DNA from: Ruminococcus sp.
GTDB lineage: Bacteria > Bacillota > Clostridia > Oscillospirales > Acutalibacteraceae
DNA length: 64,000 nt
Assembly: GCA_017456845.1 (NCBI GenBank)
Contig: JAFTIP010000015.1
Coordinates: 44,572-108,571, forward strand
Direction of reading: 5' to 3'
Shown here piece after piece: positions 46,733-56,266 of this stretch. A model generated the notes under the pieces. It had not been told where the DNA came from, ran no database searches, and saw only the letters and a program-made list of their open reading frames with translations. The translations under genes and the position numbers were made by a program. Position 1 is the stretch's first letter. Each line of letters starts with the position of its first letter.

Positions 46733-48400
46733 TTAATCTTTGAATTTATTAATAAGCTCACGAGCATAGTCGCGGGCTGAATCGGTAACGGTAACGCCAC
46801 CCATAATGCGGGCAAGCTCCTCTACCCTGCCTTCATCACTAAGAATATCAACAGACGTAAAGGTTCTGCCTTCGTAAGTACTCTTTTTGATTTTATAATG
46901 ATTATCAGCCTGAGCAGCTATCTGAGGCAAGTGAGTTACACAAAGAACCTGCGTAGACTTGCTCACCTCTTTAAGTTTTATACCTATACGCTCTGCTGCA
47001 GACCCTGATACACCTGAGTCTACCTCGTCAAATATGAGGGTATCGGTGGGGTCAGCCTCAGAAAGCACGGTTTTTATAGCGAGCATCATTCGTGAAAGCT
47101 CACCGCCCGAGGCGATTTTAGCCACAGGCTTGGGAGGTTCGCCAACATTGGCTGAAATGAGAAATTCAATTGTATCTGAACCTAATTCGTAAAGCTCGCA
47201 TTCATTTTGCTCTACCGCTAATACTGCGTTTGGCATATCGAGAAAATGCATCTCAGCAGATACACTGGTACAAAACTTTTGGGAAGTCTCTTTTCGTTTT
47301 TGAGAAAGCTTTTCAGCGAGTTTTTTAGCGTTTTCAAAGGCTATATCACAGTTATTCTGAAGTTTTTCATAGTGTTCCTCAAAGTTGAGCAGAGTTTCAA
47401 GTTCAACTTCAGCACTACTTAAATACTCAAGCATTTCCTCTTCGGTAGAGCCATACTTTTTGGAAAGAGTATTTAAAAGTTCCAAACGCTCCTCTATAGA
47501 ATCAAGAAGCTGTGGGTCAGAATCCAAGTCGCTTAAAACATCCTCACATTCAGCATAAATATCCCTGAGCTCATAGGAAAGGTTTACAAGACGTTCTGAA
47601 AGTCCCTCTACAGCCTGATGGTATCTTGAAGCAGAGGATAAATCCGAGCATGCGTCGTCAACAAGATTTAAAGCCGAGGAGCCCTCGGAAATATCACCGC
47701 CAAGCTTGTAAACCGCAGAAGCAAGACCTTCACGGATACGCTCAATATTAGAAAGAGCTGTACGCTTTGCCATAAGCTCGTCACGCTCGCCAACAACTAT
47801 ATCGGCATTCTGAAGCTCGTCAATCTGAAAGCGGAGAACATCGATTCTGCGTACACGCTCCTGCTCATCAAAACGACGTTTTTTTAGCTGTGATTCAAGG
47901 TCTTTATAAGTATCGAAAGCTTCTTTATACTCCTCCAGCAAACCGCTCAAACCGCCTAATGCATCAATATATCGGATGTGCAAATCCGGAGACATAAGCT
48001 CGTAACTTTCGTGCTGACCATGTATATTTATGAGAAGCTTTCCCAAATCCTTAAGCATAGAAACAGTGGCAACTTTGCCGTTAATACGGCAGTTGTTCTT
48101 TCCGGCAAGAGTTATCTCACGGGAGATTAAAAGCTCATCGTCGCTTTCAACACCAAGCTCAGCAAGACCTGACTTTACTCTTTGACTAAGCCCTGTAAAA
48201 AGAGCTGTAACAAGAGCTTTTTCGGCACCTGTGCGGATAAGCTCACGGGATGTACGGAATCCCAGCACCGCACCGATAGAATCGATAACTATACTTTTAC
48301 CGGCACCTGTTTCACCCGTAAGGGCATTTAAGCCTTCAGCAAAATTTATATTTGATTTTTCTATTACTGCAATATTCTCGATATAAAGTTCTGACAGCAT
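46733..48400 (-). CDS. recN: DNA repair protein RecN
   Basis: 555-residue SMC-like ATPase. Walker A TGETGAGKSIVIDSIG, the central coiled coil, and C-terminal LARIMGG plus VNVGEPPKPVAKIASGGELSR-type signature (ABC signature SGGELSRMMLAI) and Walker B TLIFDEVDSGVSG. Acts early in double-strand-break repair. Follows argR by 15 bp, the classical argR-recN order. Confidence 0.96.
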   Translation of the reverse strand: MLSELYIENIAVIEKSNINFAEGLNALTGETGAGKSIVIDSIGAVLGFRTSRELIRTGAEKALVTALFTGLSQRVKSGLAELGVESDDELLISREITLAGKNNCRINGKVATVSMLKDLGKLLINIHGQHESYELMSPDLHIRYIDALGGLSGLLEEYKEAFDTYKDLESQLKKRRFDEQERVRRIDVLRFQIDELQNADIVVGERDELMAKRTALSNIERIREGLASAVYKLGGDISEGSSALNLVDDACSDLSSASRYHQAVEGLSERLVNLSYELRDIYAECEDVLSDLDSDPQLLDSIEERLELLNTLSKKYGSTEEEMLEYLSSAEVELETLLNFEEHYEKLQNNCDIAFENAKKLAEKLSQKRKETSQKFCTSVSAEMHFLDMPNAVLAVEQNECELYELGSDTIEFLISANVGEPPKPVAKIASGGELSRMMLAIKTVLSEADPTDTLIFDEVDSGVSGSAAERIGIKLKEVSKSTQVLCVTHLPQIAAQADNHYKIKKSTYEGRTFTSVDILSDEGRVEELARIMGGVTVTDSARDYARELINKFKD

Positions 48401-48415
48401 AAAGTTTTACCTTAA

Positions 48416-48862
48416 TTATAAAAATTTGTTGAGTTTAATCACAAACTCTTTAGCATCTTCGTTACCTTTGCAAGCGATGAAAATTGTATCGTCACCTGCA
48501 AGAGAACCGACTACTCCTTCAAATTCCATTGAATCAATGGCGGCACAGGCGGCAGAAGCCATTCCGCTGTAGGTTTTTACAACAACAAGGTTTGCGGCTG
48601 CTTCAGCCGAGATTAATGAGCTTGAAAGTATCCCTGCAAAGCTCGACTTCATCTCAGTAGATTTAACGTCAGGAGCAATGTAATGATACTTGCCGTCTTT
48701 GGAAAGTGCCTTTTGAAGCCTTAGGGATTTAATATCTCGGGAAACCGTGGACTGTGTAACTACGTAACCTTCTTCCCTAAGCTTTAAAAGGAGCTCTTCC
48801 TGAGTATTTATTGGATAAAGATTTATAAGCTCTAATATTTTCTGGTGTCTGTTAAGCTTCAT
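48416..48862 (-). CDS. argR: Arginine repressor ArgR/AhrC
   Basis: 148 residues: N-terminal winged helix (RHQKILELINLYPINTQEEL, YVVTQSTVSRDIKSL) and C-terminal arginine-binding, hexamerising domain (VVVKTYSGMASAACAAID, GSLAGDDTIFIACKG). It should repress biosynthesis when arginine is abundant; matching ARG boxes sit over the argG promoter at 28.84-28.87 kb. It overlaps nadK by 11 bp. Confidence 0.97.
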   Translation of the reverse strand: MKLNRHQKILELINLYPINTQEELLLKLREEGYVVTQSTVSRDIKSLRLQKALSKDGKYHYIAPDVKSTEMKSSFAGILSSSLISAEAAANLVVVKTYSGMASAACAAIDSMEFEGVVGSLAGDDTIFIACKGNEDAKEFVIKLNKFL

Positions 48863-49715
48863 TTACGTTCACCTCACGTAGTTTTTCGCTGGCTAATTTA
48901 AAGAAATTACGCTTTTTAAGTACTATCATATTAAGCTCTTTTTCTGAGCATTTAATCTCCACCGTATCTTTTTCTGAAAGCTCCACGGAAATCTGCCCGT
49001 CAATGGTCAGGTAGCTTTTACCGTCAGGAGATTGAGCCTTAACTTCAACCACTGAATCGGAAGAAAGAATTACACATCGTGCCGAAAGTGAATGAGAGCA
49101 AACAGGCACAAGCTCAAAGCACTTAAGGTTTGGTGCAATTACAGGACCGCCTGCAGAAAGTGCATAGGCAGTGGAGCCTGTGGGTGTTGAAAGAATGATT
49201 CCGTCGGCTCGATATGAAGAAACCGGTGAACCATCTATACTTACGGCAAGATCAATAATTCTGGAAAGAGAACCTCTTGAGATAACAGCATCATTTACGG
49301 CTGTATAGCATTCTTCACAGCCATTTGCTCTGATAACTCTAACATCAAGCATCAATCTGCTTTCCAAAGTATATTCGCCGCTAAGCAAAGCTTTAAGCAT
49401 TTCGGTTTCATTAGCTTCGAGCTCGGCTACATAACCCAGTCTGCCAAGATTGATACCTAAAATAGGCTTGCCGAAAACGGCGGCATGTTTGGCACAGTGG
49501 ATTATTGTCCCGTCTCCGCCGATTGTTAGCAATACGTCGCAGGCAGATACAAGCTCAGAATGGGTATCATAAGCCCGTGTGCTATGTAAATCTTCCGAGT
49601 ACTCGCTTTTAAGAGTATAAACCTCGGCCCCCTCTGAAATCATAAGTTCAGAAATTTTTGAGGCTGTAAGCAAAGCACCTTTTTTATCAAAGTTGACAAT
49701 AATAGCAATTTTCAT
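48852..49715 (-). CDS. nadK: NAD kinase
   Basis: 287 residues. Makes NADP from NAD. The GGDGT motif is LLTIGGDGTIIHCAKHA; also GINLGRLGYVAEL, the NDAVISRG motif, and DGIILSTPTGSTAYALSAGG. Normal length. Between tlyA and argR as in most Clostridia. Confidence 0.96.
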   Translation of the reverse strand: MKIAIIVNFDKKGALLTASKISELMISEGAEVYTLKSEYSEDLHSTRAYDTHSELVSACDVLLTIGGDGTIIHCAKHAAVFGKPILGINLGRLGYVAELEANETEMLKALLSGEYTLESRLMLDVRVIRANGCEECYTAVNDAVISRGSLSRIIDLAVSIDGSPVSSYRADGIILSTPTGSTAYALSAGGPVIAPNLKCFELVPVCSHSLSARCVILSSDSVVEVKAQSPDGKSYLTIDGQISVELSEKDTVEIKCSEKELNMIVLKKRNFFKLASEKLREVNVNEA

Positions 49716-49728
49716 TAAAAATCAATCC

Positions 49729-50532
49729 TTATTTATCAAGCTCTGCATGAGAAAGCTCAGAAAGCTCTTCGGCTGTAATCGAAGCAAAATTCTGAGGATT
49801 GTCGCTGATTTTAACGAACATAAGATATTCTATGTTACCCTCAGGGCCCTTTACAGGGGAAAAGTCCAACCCTAAAACGTCAAAACCATTGTCCAAAGTA
49901 AAGTTCACAATGGTTTCGATAACTTCAGCGTGAACCTTTTTATCTCTTACTACTCCCTTTTTCCCTACCTTTTCTCTGCCTGCTTCAAACTGAGGCTTAA
50001 TAAGGCACACGCCTCTTCCCTCTTTGCTTAAAAGAGTGCGGGCAACGGGAAGAATAATTTTAAGAGAAATAAAGGAAACATCTACAGAGAAAAAGTCGAT
50101 ATCCTCAGGGATTTCTTCTTTAGTAACATTGCGGAAATTGGTTCGTTCCATATTGACAACACGGTCATCCGTGCGTAACTTCCACGCAAGCTGGCCGTAG
50201 CCAACGTCTACGGAATATACCTTTTTGGCACCGTTTTGAAGCATACAATCGGTAAATCCGCCTGTAGAGGCACCAATATCAAGGGAGGTAGCCCCCTGAA
50301 GATTAAGGTTAAAGGATGACATTGCTTTTTCAAGCTTAAGTCCGCCTCGGCTTACGTATTTCAAACCTGAAGAGCGTACCTCTAAGGGTGCATCCTCGTC
50401 GTACTGAGTACCGGGTTTATCTGCCTTTTGGTTGTTAACGTACACGTTGCCTGACATTATAATGGCTTTGGCACGCTCCCGAGAATCGGCATAGCCTTTT
50501 TCAAAAACTAATACATCAAGTCGTTTTTTCAT
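49729..50532 (-). CDS. tlyA: TlyA family rRNA 2'-O-methyltransferase
   Basis: 267 residues: N-terminal S4 domain (RLDVLVFEKGYADSRERAKA, SGNVYVNNQKADKPG) and FtsJ-like SAM methyltransferase (SLDIGASTGGFTDCMLQNGA, SVDVSFISLKIIL, LIKPQFEAGRE). Known members methylate 16S/23S rRNA; some act in haemolysis naming only by history. In operon 2 bp after dxs. Confidence 0.94.
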   Translation of the reverse strand: MKKRLDVLVFEKGYADSRERAKAIIMSGNVYVNNQKADKPGTQYDEDAPLEVRSSGLKYVSRGGLKLEKAMSSFNLNLQGATSLDIGASTGGFTDCMLQNGAKKVYSVDVGYGQLAWKLRTDDRVVNMERTNFRNVTKEEIPEDIDFFSVDVSFISLKIILPVARTLLSKEGRGVCLIKPQFEAGREKVGKKGVVRDKKVHAEVIETIVNFTLDNGFDVLGLDFSPVKGPEGNIEYLMFVKISDNPQNFASITAEELSELSHAELDK

Positions 50533-50534
50533 AA

Positions 50535-52400
50535 TTACCTTCTCATTATATCATAAATTCCCAAGGCATTGAGCCTTAAGCTTTGCATAGATTCTTTAAC
50601 AGATGCGTGAGGAATAAACTTGTCCTCAACTGCAGTAATGCCGTAATTTCCCTTAAAGCCAATCTTATCCATACTGTATCCAAAGGTTTCGCCTATACCG
50701 CCTGTAAGCATACCTTCCTCAAAGAAATGTACCTTGGAAAACCTTGATGCAAACTTAATTGCATCTTCGTCAATAGGCTTAATTCGGCAAAGCTTTAAAA
50801 TACATACCTCAATACCAATTTTAGAAAGCTCACGCTTTGCCACGCAAGCATCGGCAAAAAGTCTGCCGTAAGTAACAATAAGGCGACTTGCGTCTTTGTT
50901 ACCGTAGACTGCATAATTTAAATTATTTTCGGTAAAGTTTTCAGGGCGGTAGGGCTCGCTCCCTCTGGGGTAACGAATGGCAACAAGATTTTTGTCACGG
51001 ATTATCCCCTGCTCCATACATCCTGCAAGCTCGTCAAAATAGCAAGGCGAATAGCAAGTTGTATTGGGAATTGAGTTAAGCATAGAAACATCAAAAACGC
51101 CCTGATGGGTTTCGCCGTCTTCACCAACAACACCTGCACGGTCGACACCTAAAACGAGGTGAAGCTTCTGCAAAGAAACGTCGTGAATAAGCTGGTCATA
51201 GGCTCGCTGTAAAAATGTGGAGTACACAGCAAAAACAGGTATCATCCCCTGACTTGCAAGACCCGCACCGAAGGTTACAGCGTGCTCCTCGGCAATACCT
51301 ACGTCGAAAAATCTTTCCTTATACTCGTGAGAAAACTCTGTTAAACCTGTTCCCATAGTCATAGCAGCAGTTATGGCACAGATATCTTTATTTTTTGAAG
51401 CCAAATGACAAAGACACTTGCCGAAGATATCACTGTATGAAGTAGAATGTGACAAAGGCTCACCTGAATCAACGTCAAATTTGCCTATGCCGTGGTAGTT
51501 CTTGGGGTCTTTCTCAGCATAACCGTAGCCCCTGCCCTTTACTGTTACTGCGTGAATAAGTACAGGACGGGTAACCTTTTTAGCTGCTTTAAAAGTATTG
51601 ATAAGCTCCTCTAAATCGTGGCCGTCCAATGGGCCATAGTAGAAGAAACCAAAATTCTCAAAAAGATTGTTACCTTTTAAGGTGCGTTTTTTGAAAGCAT
51701 TTTTAATACTTGTAAGCAGATTTACCAGAGGCTTACCAACAAGGGGAACTTTGTTAAGAACACGCTCCAACCCCCACTTGGCTTTTAAGTACCAAGGATT
51801 AACGCGGATGCCCGTAAGATATCTTGCAACAGCACCAACGTTCTTTGATATCGACATTTTATTGTCGTTTAAAACAACAATGAAATTCTTTTTAAATCTG
51901 CCTGCGTTATTCATACCTTCAAAGGCAAGTCCGCCTGTGAAAGAGCCGTCACCTATAACTGCAACGGTGTGGCTATTGTCACCCTTAATGGCTTTAGCCT
52001 TTGCTATACCAAAAGCAGCAGAGATAGAGGTACTGCTGTGACCTGCACCAAATGCATCGCAGTCACTTTCATCTCTTCTCGGAAATCCCGAAAGCCCGTC
52101 CTTTTTGCGAATAGACGTGAGCCTTTCTTTTCTGCCTGAAAGAATTTTGTGGGTATAGCACTGATGGCCAACGTCAAAAACGAAGCTGTCCTCAGGCAAA
52201 TCAAAAACGTAGTGCATTGCAACGGTAAGCTCAACCACGCCTAAATTGGACGCAAGGTGACCGCCGTTTTCACTAACTGTGCTGATGATTAATGCACGGA
52301 TTTCTTCGCACAAATCTTTGAGCTCATCAATAGTAAGTTTTTTAATATCCTTGGGATGTTCAATTTTATCAAGAAGCCGAAAATTTTGCTTATTTTCCAT
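50535..52400 (-). CDS. dxs: 1-deoxy-D-xylulose-5-phosphate synthase
   Basis: About 621 residues. TPP enzyme that starts the MEP pathway. Thiamine-binding GDGSFTGGLAFEGMNNAG and NDNKMSIS, FDVGHQCYTHKILSGR, AGVVGEDGETHQGVFD, and GIAEEHAVTFGAGLA are seen. The ATG at 52400 is preferred (GAGTGG upstream); a GTG at 52409 is also in frame. Directly follows ispA. Confidence 0.96.
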   Translation of the reverse strand: MENKQNFRLLDKIEHPKDIKKLTIDELKDLCEEIRALIISTVSENGGHLASNLGVVELTVAMHYVFDLPEDSFVFDVGHQCYTHKILSGRKERLTSIRKKDGLSGFPRRDESDCDAFGAGHSSTSISAAFGIAKAKAIKGDNSHTVAVIGDGSFTGGLAFEGMNNAGRFKKNFIVVLNDNKMSISKNVGAVARYLTGIRVNPWYLKAKWGLERVLNKVPLVGKPLVNLLTSIKNAFKKRTLKGNNLFENFGFFYYGPLDGHDLEELINTFKAAKKVTRPVLIHAVTVKGRGYGYAEKDPKNYHGIGKFDVDSGEPLSHSTSYSDIFGKCLCHLASKNKDICAITAAMTMGTGLTEFSHEYKERFFDVGIAEEHAVTFGAGLASQGMIPVFAVYSTFLQRAYDQLIHDVSLQKLHLVLGVDRAGVVGEDGETHQGVFDVSMLNSIPNTTCYSPCYFDELAGCMEQGIIRDKNLVAIRYPRGSEPYRPENFTENNLNYAVYGNKDASRLIVTYGRLFADACVAKRELSKIGIEVCILKLCRIKPIDEDAIKFASRFSKVHFFEEGMLTGGIGETFGYSMDKIGFKGNYGITAVEDKFIPHASVKESMQSLRLNALGIYDIMRR

Positions 52401-52409
52401 AAAAACCAC

Positions 52410-53294
52410 TCATTTGTTTCTGTTAAGAAGCTTTAAAGCAAATTCCTCCAAAGGCTTTGTGTCGCCATCGAAAGCTTTTAAAGCATCTATCGCCTTATTT
52501 GTAAGCTCTTTTGCAAGAGCACGGCATTTATCAATACCTAAAAGAGATACCATATTTGACTTATTATTTTCTACATCAGAGTTAACAGGCTTGCCCAAAA
52601 CATCCGTAGTTGAGGTAACATCCAGAATATCGTCAACAATCTGAAACTGCAGACCTATACACTCGGCATATTCTGCGGCGGCAGTTATTTGCTCGTCATT
52701 AGCTCCTGCAGAAATACACCCCATAACGCAAGCTGCCTTGATAAGTGCAGCAGTTTTAAGGGAATGCATAAGAGTAACGGTTTCAACATTACCTTCGTAC
52801 TTTTCCAAAGCAAGGTCTACAACCTGACCTCCTACCATTCCGTCTTTTCCGCAAAGTTTGGCTAATGTTAAGGCACATTTTGTGGCGGCCTCGAAGCCTA
52901 TTTTATCAGTGCAAGCCTCGCAAAGAATAGCCTCAAAAGCCAAGCTTTGAAGAGCATCGCCTGCAAGTAAAGCCGTATCCTCTCCGAAAACCACATGATT
53001 GGAAGGCTTGCCTCGACGCATATCGTCGTTATCCATACAAGGCAAATCGTCGTGAATCAACGAATATGTGTGAACAAACTCAACTCCACAGGCTGGATAA
53101 AGTGCCTTTTCCGGGTCTTCGCCGCAAAGCAAAGCAAAAGCCATGGCAAGCATGGGTCTTACTCTTTTGCCACCTGCCGAAACGGAATAAACCATTGACT
53201 CCGTTAATTCCTTGTACTCCTCCCTTTTGCTTTCAAGAAGCTTTAAGAGGGTTTTGTCTACAAGGCTTAAATATTTATCTGAATTCTTAAACAT
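52410..53294 (-). CDS. ispA: Farnesyl/geranyl diphosphate synthase family
   Basis: 294-residue all-helical prenyltransferase. First Asp-rich motif DDLPCMDNDDMRRG, second FQIVDDILDV, plus GGKRVRPMLA and the LKTAALIKAACVMG region. Short-chain product (farnesyl diphosphate) is inferred from context with xseB and dxs. Confidence 0.95.
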   Translation of the reverse strand: MFKNSDKYLSLVDKTLLKLLESKREEYKELTESMVYSVSAGGKRVRPMLAMAFALLCGEDPEKALYPACGVEFVHTYSLIHDDLPCMDNDDMRRGKPSNHVVFGEDTALLAGDALQSLAFEAILCEACTDKIGFEAATKCALTLAKLCGKDGMVGGQVVDLALEKYEGNVETVTLMHSLKTAALIKAACVMGCISAGANDEQITAAAEYAECIGLQFQIVDDILDVTSTTDVLGKPVNSDVENNKSNMVSLLGIDKCRALAKELTNKAIDALKAFDGDTKPLEEFALKLLNRNK

Positions 53295-53296
53295 AT

Positions 53297-53527
53297 TTAG
53301 TCCTCCGAAAAGGGTGTAATCTGAGACATTTTGGCATTCATTTCCTTAATCTTTTCTCCAGCTGTCTTAAGATAATCACTGCAAAAGGTATAATATTCAA
53401 AAGCTTCTTTGTATGCCTTGAGTGTGTCGTCGAAGCTTAAATTTCCGCTTTCAAGCTCTGAAATAAGAGAAGAAAGCTTTTTTACCGCCTGTTCATAGTC
53501 CATATTTTTAAATTTATCATTAGTCAT
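53297..53527 (-). CDS. xseB: Exodeoxyribonuclease VII small subunit
   Basis: 76 residues: MDYEQAVKKLSSLISELESGN and SFDDTLKAYKEAFEYYTFC, the conserved small-subunit helices. The ATG at 53527 overlaps the whiA stop by 8 bp; an upstream in-frame start lies deeper in whiA and is unlikely. Partner of xseA, which lies at 0-1.15 kb. Confidence 0.92.
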   Translation of the reverse strand: MTNDKFKNMDYEQAVKKLSSLISELESGNLSFDDTLKAYKEAFEYYTFCSDYLKTAGEKIKEMNAKMSQITPFSED

Positions 53528-54464
53528 TTTGTACTCCTGCCTCTCGCTTAATTTCTTCAGCAAGCTCTATAAGCTTATTAAGCCTGTGGTTAACTCCTGA
53601 GCGGCTTATGGGCGGATCTAAAAGATTACCTAAAGATGAAAGCGAAAGCTCAGGATTATCTCTTTTAAGCTCTGCAACCGCTCTGAGATTATCAGAAAGC
53701 GAATTTAGTCCGCGGTCAGCCTCAATTACATCTATAGCATTTAAAATCTTAGCGCCTGCTTCAGCAGTTCGTGATATATTGGCAAGCTCGGAATTTATAC
53801 GGCGGTTGGTTACGTTACGCATTTGCTTATAAGCTTTGGCACTCATAATATCCATAGCACTTGAGGGAGCACCCATATATGTAAGCAGGTCGGTTATCTG
53901 CTCGCTGTCTTTTATATATACAATGTGGGTTCCGTTTCGAAGTGTAGTTCTGGGAGTGAGGGTGCACTCGGTAATTTCGCCCATAATCGTGCAAAGGTCT
54001 GCACACAGGTTTTTGTAAGGAACACAAAACTCAAGATGATAGTTTTTCTGAGGGTCATTTACTGAACCGCAGGAAAGAAAAACACCCCTTAAAAAAGCAG
54101 CGATACATCTGTCGTCCTCAATATTTGCCCTGTTAACCCTAAGGTTGGGAGAATCAGAGGTATGGCCGAAGAAATTGAATATACGTTTGCAGTCACTCTC
54201 AATAAGCACTTTTATGCTATGAAGGTTAATATCCTCTTTAGAAGCTCTTAGGGTTGACTTTTTCTCAACAATTGCTCCGAAAAGGCTGCCCATATGGTCA
54301 CAGAATCGCTCGGCAACACACATCGACTCCGTCTTTAGCTTTATTTCGTTTTCAGTAAAACGGCGTGAATAAAGGAGGATACCATAACACTCTGCAAGTT
54401 TTACAGCATTTTTACTTATGTCGGCTTTCGAAAGCTCTTTTTTTACTTCTCCTGCAAAGGACAT
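53520..54464 (-). CDS. whiA: WhiA-family DNA-binding regulator
   Basis: 314 residues. N-terminal LAGLIDADG-like domain (FLRGVFLSCGSVNDPQKNYHLE) and C-terminal helix-turn-helix (LSSLGNLLDPPISRSGVNHRL). Firmicute WhiA supports division and chromosome segregation. It follows rapZ in the classic rapZ-whiA block; the usual CofD-like gene between them is absent here. Confidence 0.95.
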   Translation of the reverse strand: MSFAGEVKKELSKADISKNAVKLAECYGILLYSRRFTENEIKLKTESMCVAERFCDHMGSLFGAIVEKKSTLRASKEDINLHSIKVLIESDCKRIFNFFGHTSDSPNLRVNRANIEDDRCIAAFLRGVFLSCGSVNDPQKNYHLEFCVPYKNLCADLCTIMGEITECTLTPRTTLRNGTHIVYIKDSEQITDLLTYMGAPSSAMDIMSAKAYKQMRNVTNRRINSELANISRTAEAGAKILNAIDVIEADRGLNSLSDNLRAVAELKRDNPELSLSSLGNLLDPPISRSGVNHRLNKLIELAEEIKREAGVQND

Positions 54465-54482
54465 TACACTACCTCCAAAAAT

Positions 54483-55346
54483 TTACGCTTTCCAAATATC
54501 TCTGTGATGGATTGTGGACTTTTGCCCGTTCTCGATAAAATGGCTGTTTAAAAGCCTTGCTAAGGTTACAGAGCGATGCTTACCGCCTGTACATCCAACA
54601 GCAATAACAAGCTCACTTTTTCCCTCTGCCCTGTAAAGAGGAACAGAAAAATCGAGAAGACTTAAAAGACGCTCAATATACTGCTGGGTATCGTCAAACT
54701 TAAGCACGTATTCTCTTACAGCTTCATCAAGTCCTGTAAGGTGCTTAAGCTCTTTTACATAAAAAGGATTTGGCAGGCACCTCACATCGAAAAGGAGGTC
54801 CGCCTCCAGAGGAATACCATACTTAAAGCCAAATGACATACAGGTAACTATAAGACTGTCGCCTGCATTTTCAGCAAATAGGGTTGTTACACGCTCTTTA
54901 AGCTGTTTTATAGCCATATATGAGGTATCAATCACAAAGTCAGCATGTGCCTTAACAGGCTTTAAAAGCTCACGTTCAAGCTTAACCGCATCATCTGTGG
55001 AAACACTGACGCCGTCGGCAAGCGGGTGCTTTCGACGAGTTTCTTTATAACGAATAAGTAATATATCGCTTTTTGCATCAAGAAAAAGAATTTTATAGCG
55101 TTTGCTCTCTTCGTCGAAGGTTTTGAGCTGGTCAAAAAGGCTGTCAAAAACCTCGCCTCCGCGGATATCAACCACAACGGCAACCTTTTGCATACGGCTG
55201 TCGTTAGAGGTTTCGCATAGAGTGTATAGCGTAGAAAGCAGCATTGGCGGAATATTATCCACGCAATAGTAGCCTATATCTTCAAGTGCATGAAGGGCAT
55301 TTGACTTACCGGCACCAGAAAGGCCTGTAATAATAATAAACTCCAT
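54483..55346 (-). CDS. rapZ: RNase adapter / nucleotide-binding protein RapZ (YvcJ)
   Basis: 287 residues. N-terminal P-loop GLSGAGKSNALHALEDIGYY, DNIPPML, and C-terminal GCTGGKHRSVTLARLL, which can bind glucosamine-6-phosphate in E. coli. In Gram-positives the YvcJ role is less defined. Strong RBS (AAGGAGG). Confidence 0.95.
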   Translation of the reverse strand: MEFIIITGLSGAGKSNALHALEDIGYYCVDNIPPMLLSTLYTLCETSNDSRMQKVAVVVDIRGGEVFDSLFDQLKTFDEESKRYKILFLDAKSDILLIRYKETRRKHPLADGVSVSTDDAVKLERELLKPVKAHADFVIDTSYMAIKQLKERVTTLFAENAGDSLIVTCMSFGFKYGIPLEADLLFDVRCLPNPFYVKELKHLTGLDEAVREYVLKFDDTQQYIERLLSLLDFSVPLYRAEGKSELVIAVGCTGGKHRSVTLARLLNSHFIENGQKSTIHHRDIWKA

Positions 55347-55360
55347 TTTGCCGCCTCCTT

Positions 55361-56257
55361 TTATATATGAATTATTTCACGATGAAGCTCAAAGCCTGTT
55401 TTCTCTTTGACTTCATCCTGAACTATTTTAACAAGGTCAAGTACATCCTTACAGGTAGCACCGCCTTTATTAACGATAAAGCCCGAATGCTTTTCACTCA
55501 CCACGGCACCGCCCACAGCTCTGCCCTTTAAGCCGCACTCTTCAATCAACGCAGCGGCAAAAGCTCCCTCAGGACGTTTAAAAACTGAGCCTGCACTGGG
55601 GTATTCAAGAGGCTGCTTATCCATACGCTTCTGCATAAGCTCATCCATGCGAGCTTTGATTGATGTGCTGTCGCCTTTCTTTAGCTTAAGATTTACGGAA
55701 AGAATGATATATTCATCCTTCATATAGGCACTATGGCGATAAGAAAGGTCGAGCTCATCAAGAGCAAAGGTGCCGATATTCAGGTCTTTGTCAAGGTGTG
55801 TGCAAGAAACTATAACATCCTTCATTTCGCCGCCGTAGGCACCTGCATTCATATAAGCTGCACCGCCTACAGAGCCGGGAATACCATAGCCGAATTCAAG
55901 GCCAGTAAGAGAAGCTTTGTAGGCATCTAAGCAAAGCTTGGTAAGAGATGCACCTGCACCTGCTACAATTTCGTCACCGTTTACTATAATATTTTTGAAG
56001 TCACCTTCGAGGCGGATAACCGCACCTTTAATCCCCTCGTCACTTATAAGCAGGTTTGAACCGTTACCTATAAGCATATAAGGAATGTTGTTTTCTCTGC
56101 AAAGTGAGATTACCGCTTTAAGTTCATCAGTGGTCTTTGCGGTTATGAAAAACTCAGCATTGCCGCCGATTTTGAAAGATGTATGCTCTTTCATAGGAAC
56201 ATCCCGGCTGTAATCTATGTTTAAATGATCTAATTCTTTGGAAAATTGATTATACAT
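55361..56257 (-). CDS. murB: UDP-N-acetylmuramate dehydrogenase
   Basis: 298 residues. FAD enzyme that reduces UDP-GlcNAc-enolpyruvate. HTSFKIGGNAEFF, IGNGSNLLISDEGIKG, GYGIPGSVGGAAYMNAGAYGG, and the catalytic Ser/Glu region PSAGSVFKRPEGAFAAALIEE are seen. Type II (lacks the extra type I tyrosine loop), as usual in Firmicutes. Confidence 0.96.
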   Translation of the reverse strand: MYNQFSKELDHLNIDYSRDVPMKEHTSFKIGGNAEFFITAKTTDELKAVISLCRENNIPYMLIGNGSNLLISDEGIKGAVIRLEGDFKNIIVNGDEIVAGAGASLTKLCLDAYKASLTGLEFGYGIPGSVGGAAYMNAGAYGGEMKDVIVSCTHLDKDLNIGTFALDELDLSYRHSAYMKDEYIILSVNLKLKKGDSTSIKARMDELMQKRMDKQPLEYPSAGSVFKRPEGAFAAALIEECGLKGRAVGGAVVSEKHSGFIVNKGGATCKDVLDLVKIVQDEVKEKTGFELHREIIHI

Positions 56258-56266
56258 ATAATCTCC

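Noticed and set aside
46720-46815. N-terminal extension of RecJ
   Set aside because: Overlaps recN in another frame and reads as a shadow; the ATG at 46719 has a good RBS.
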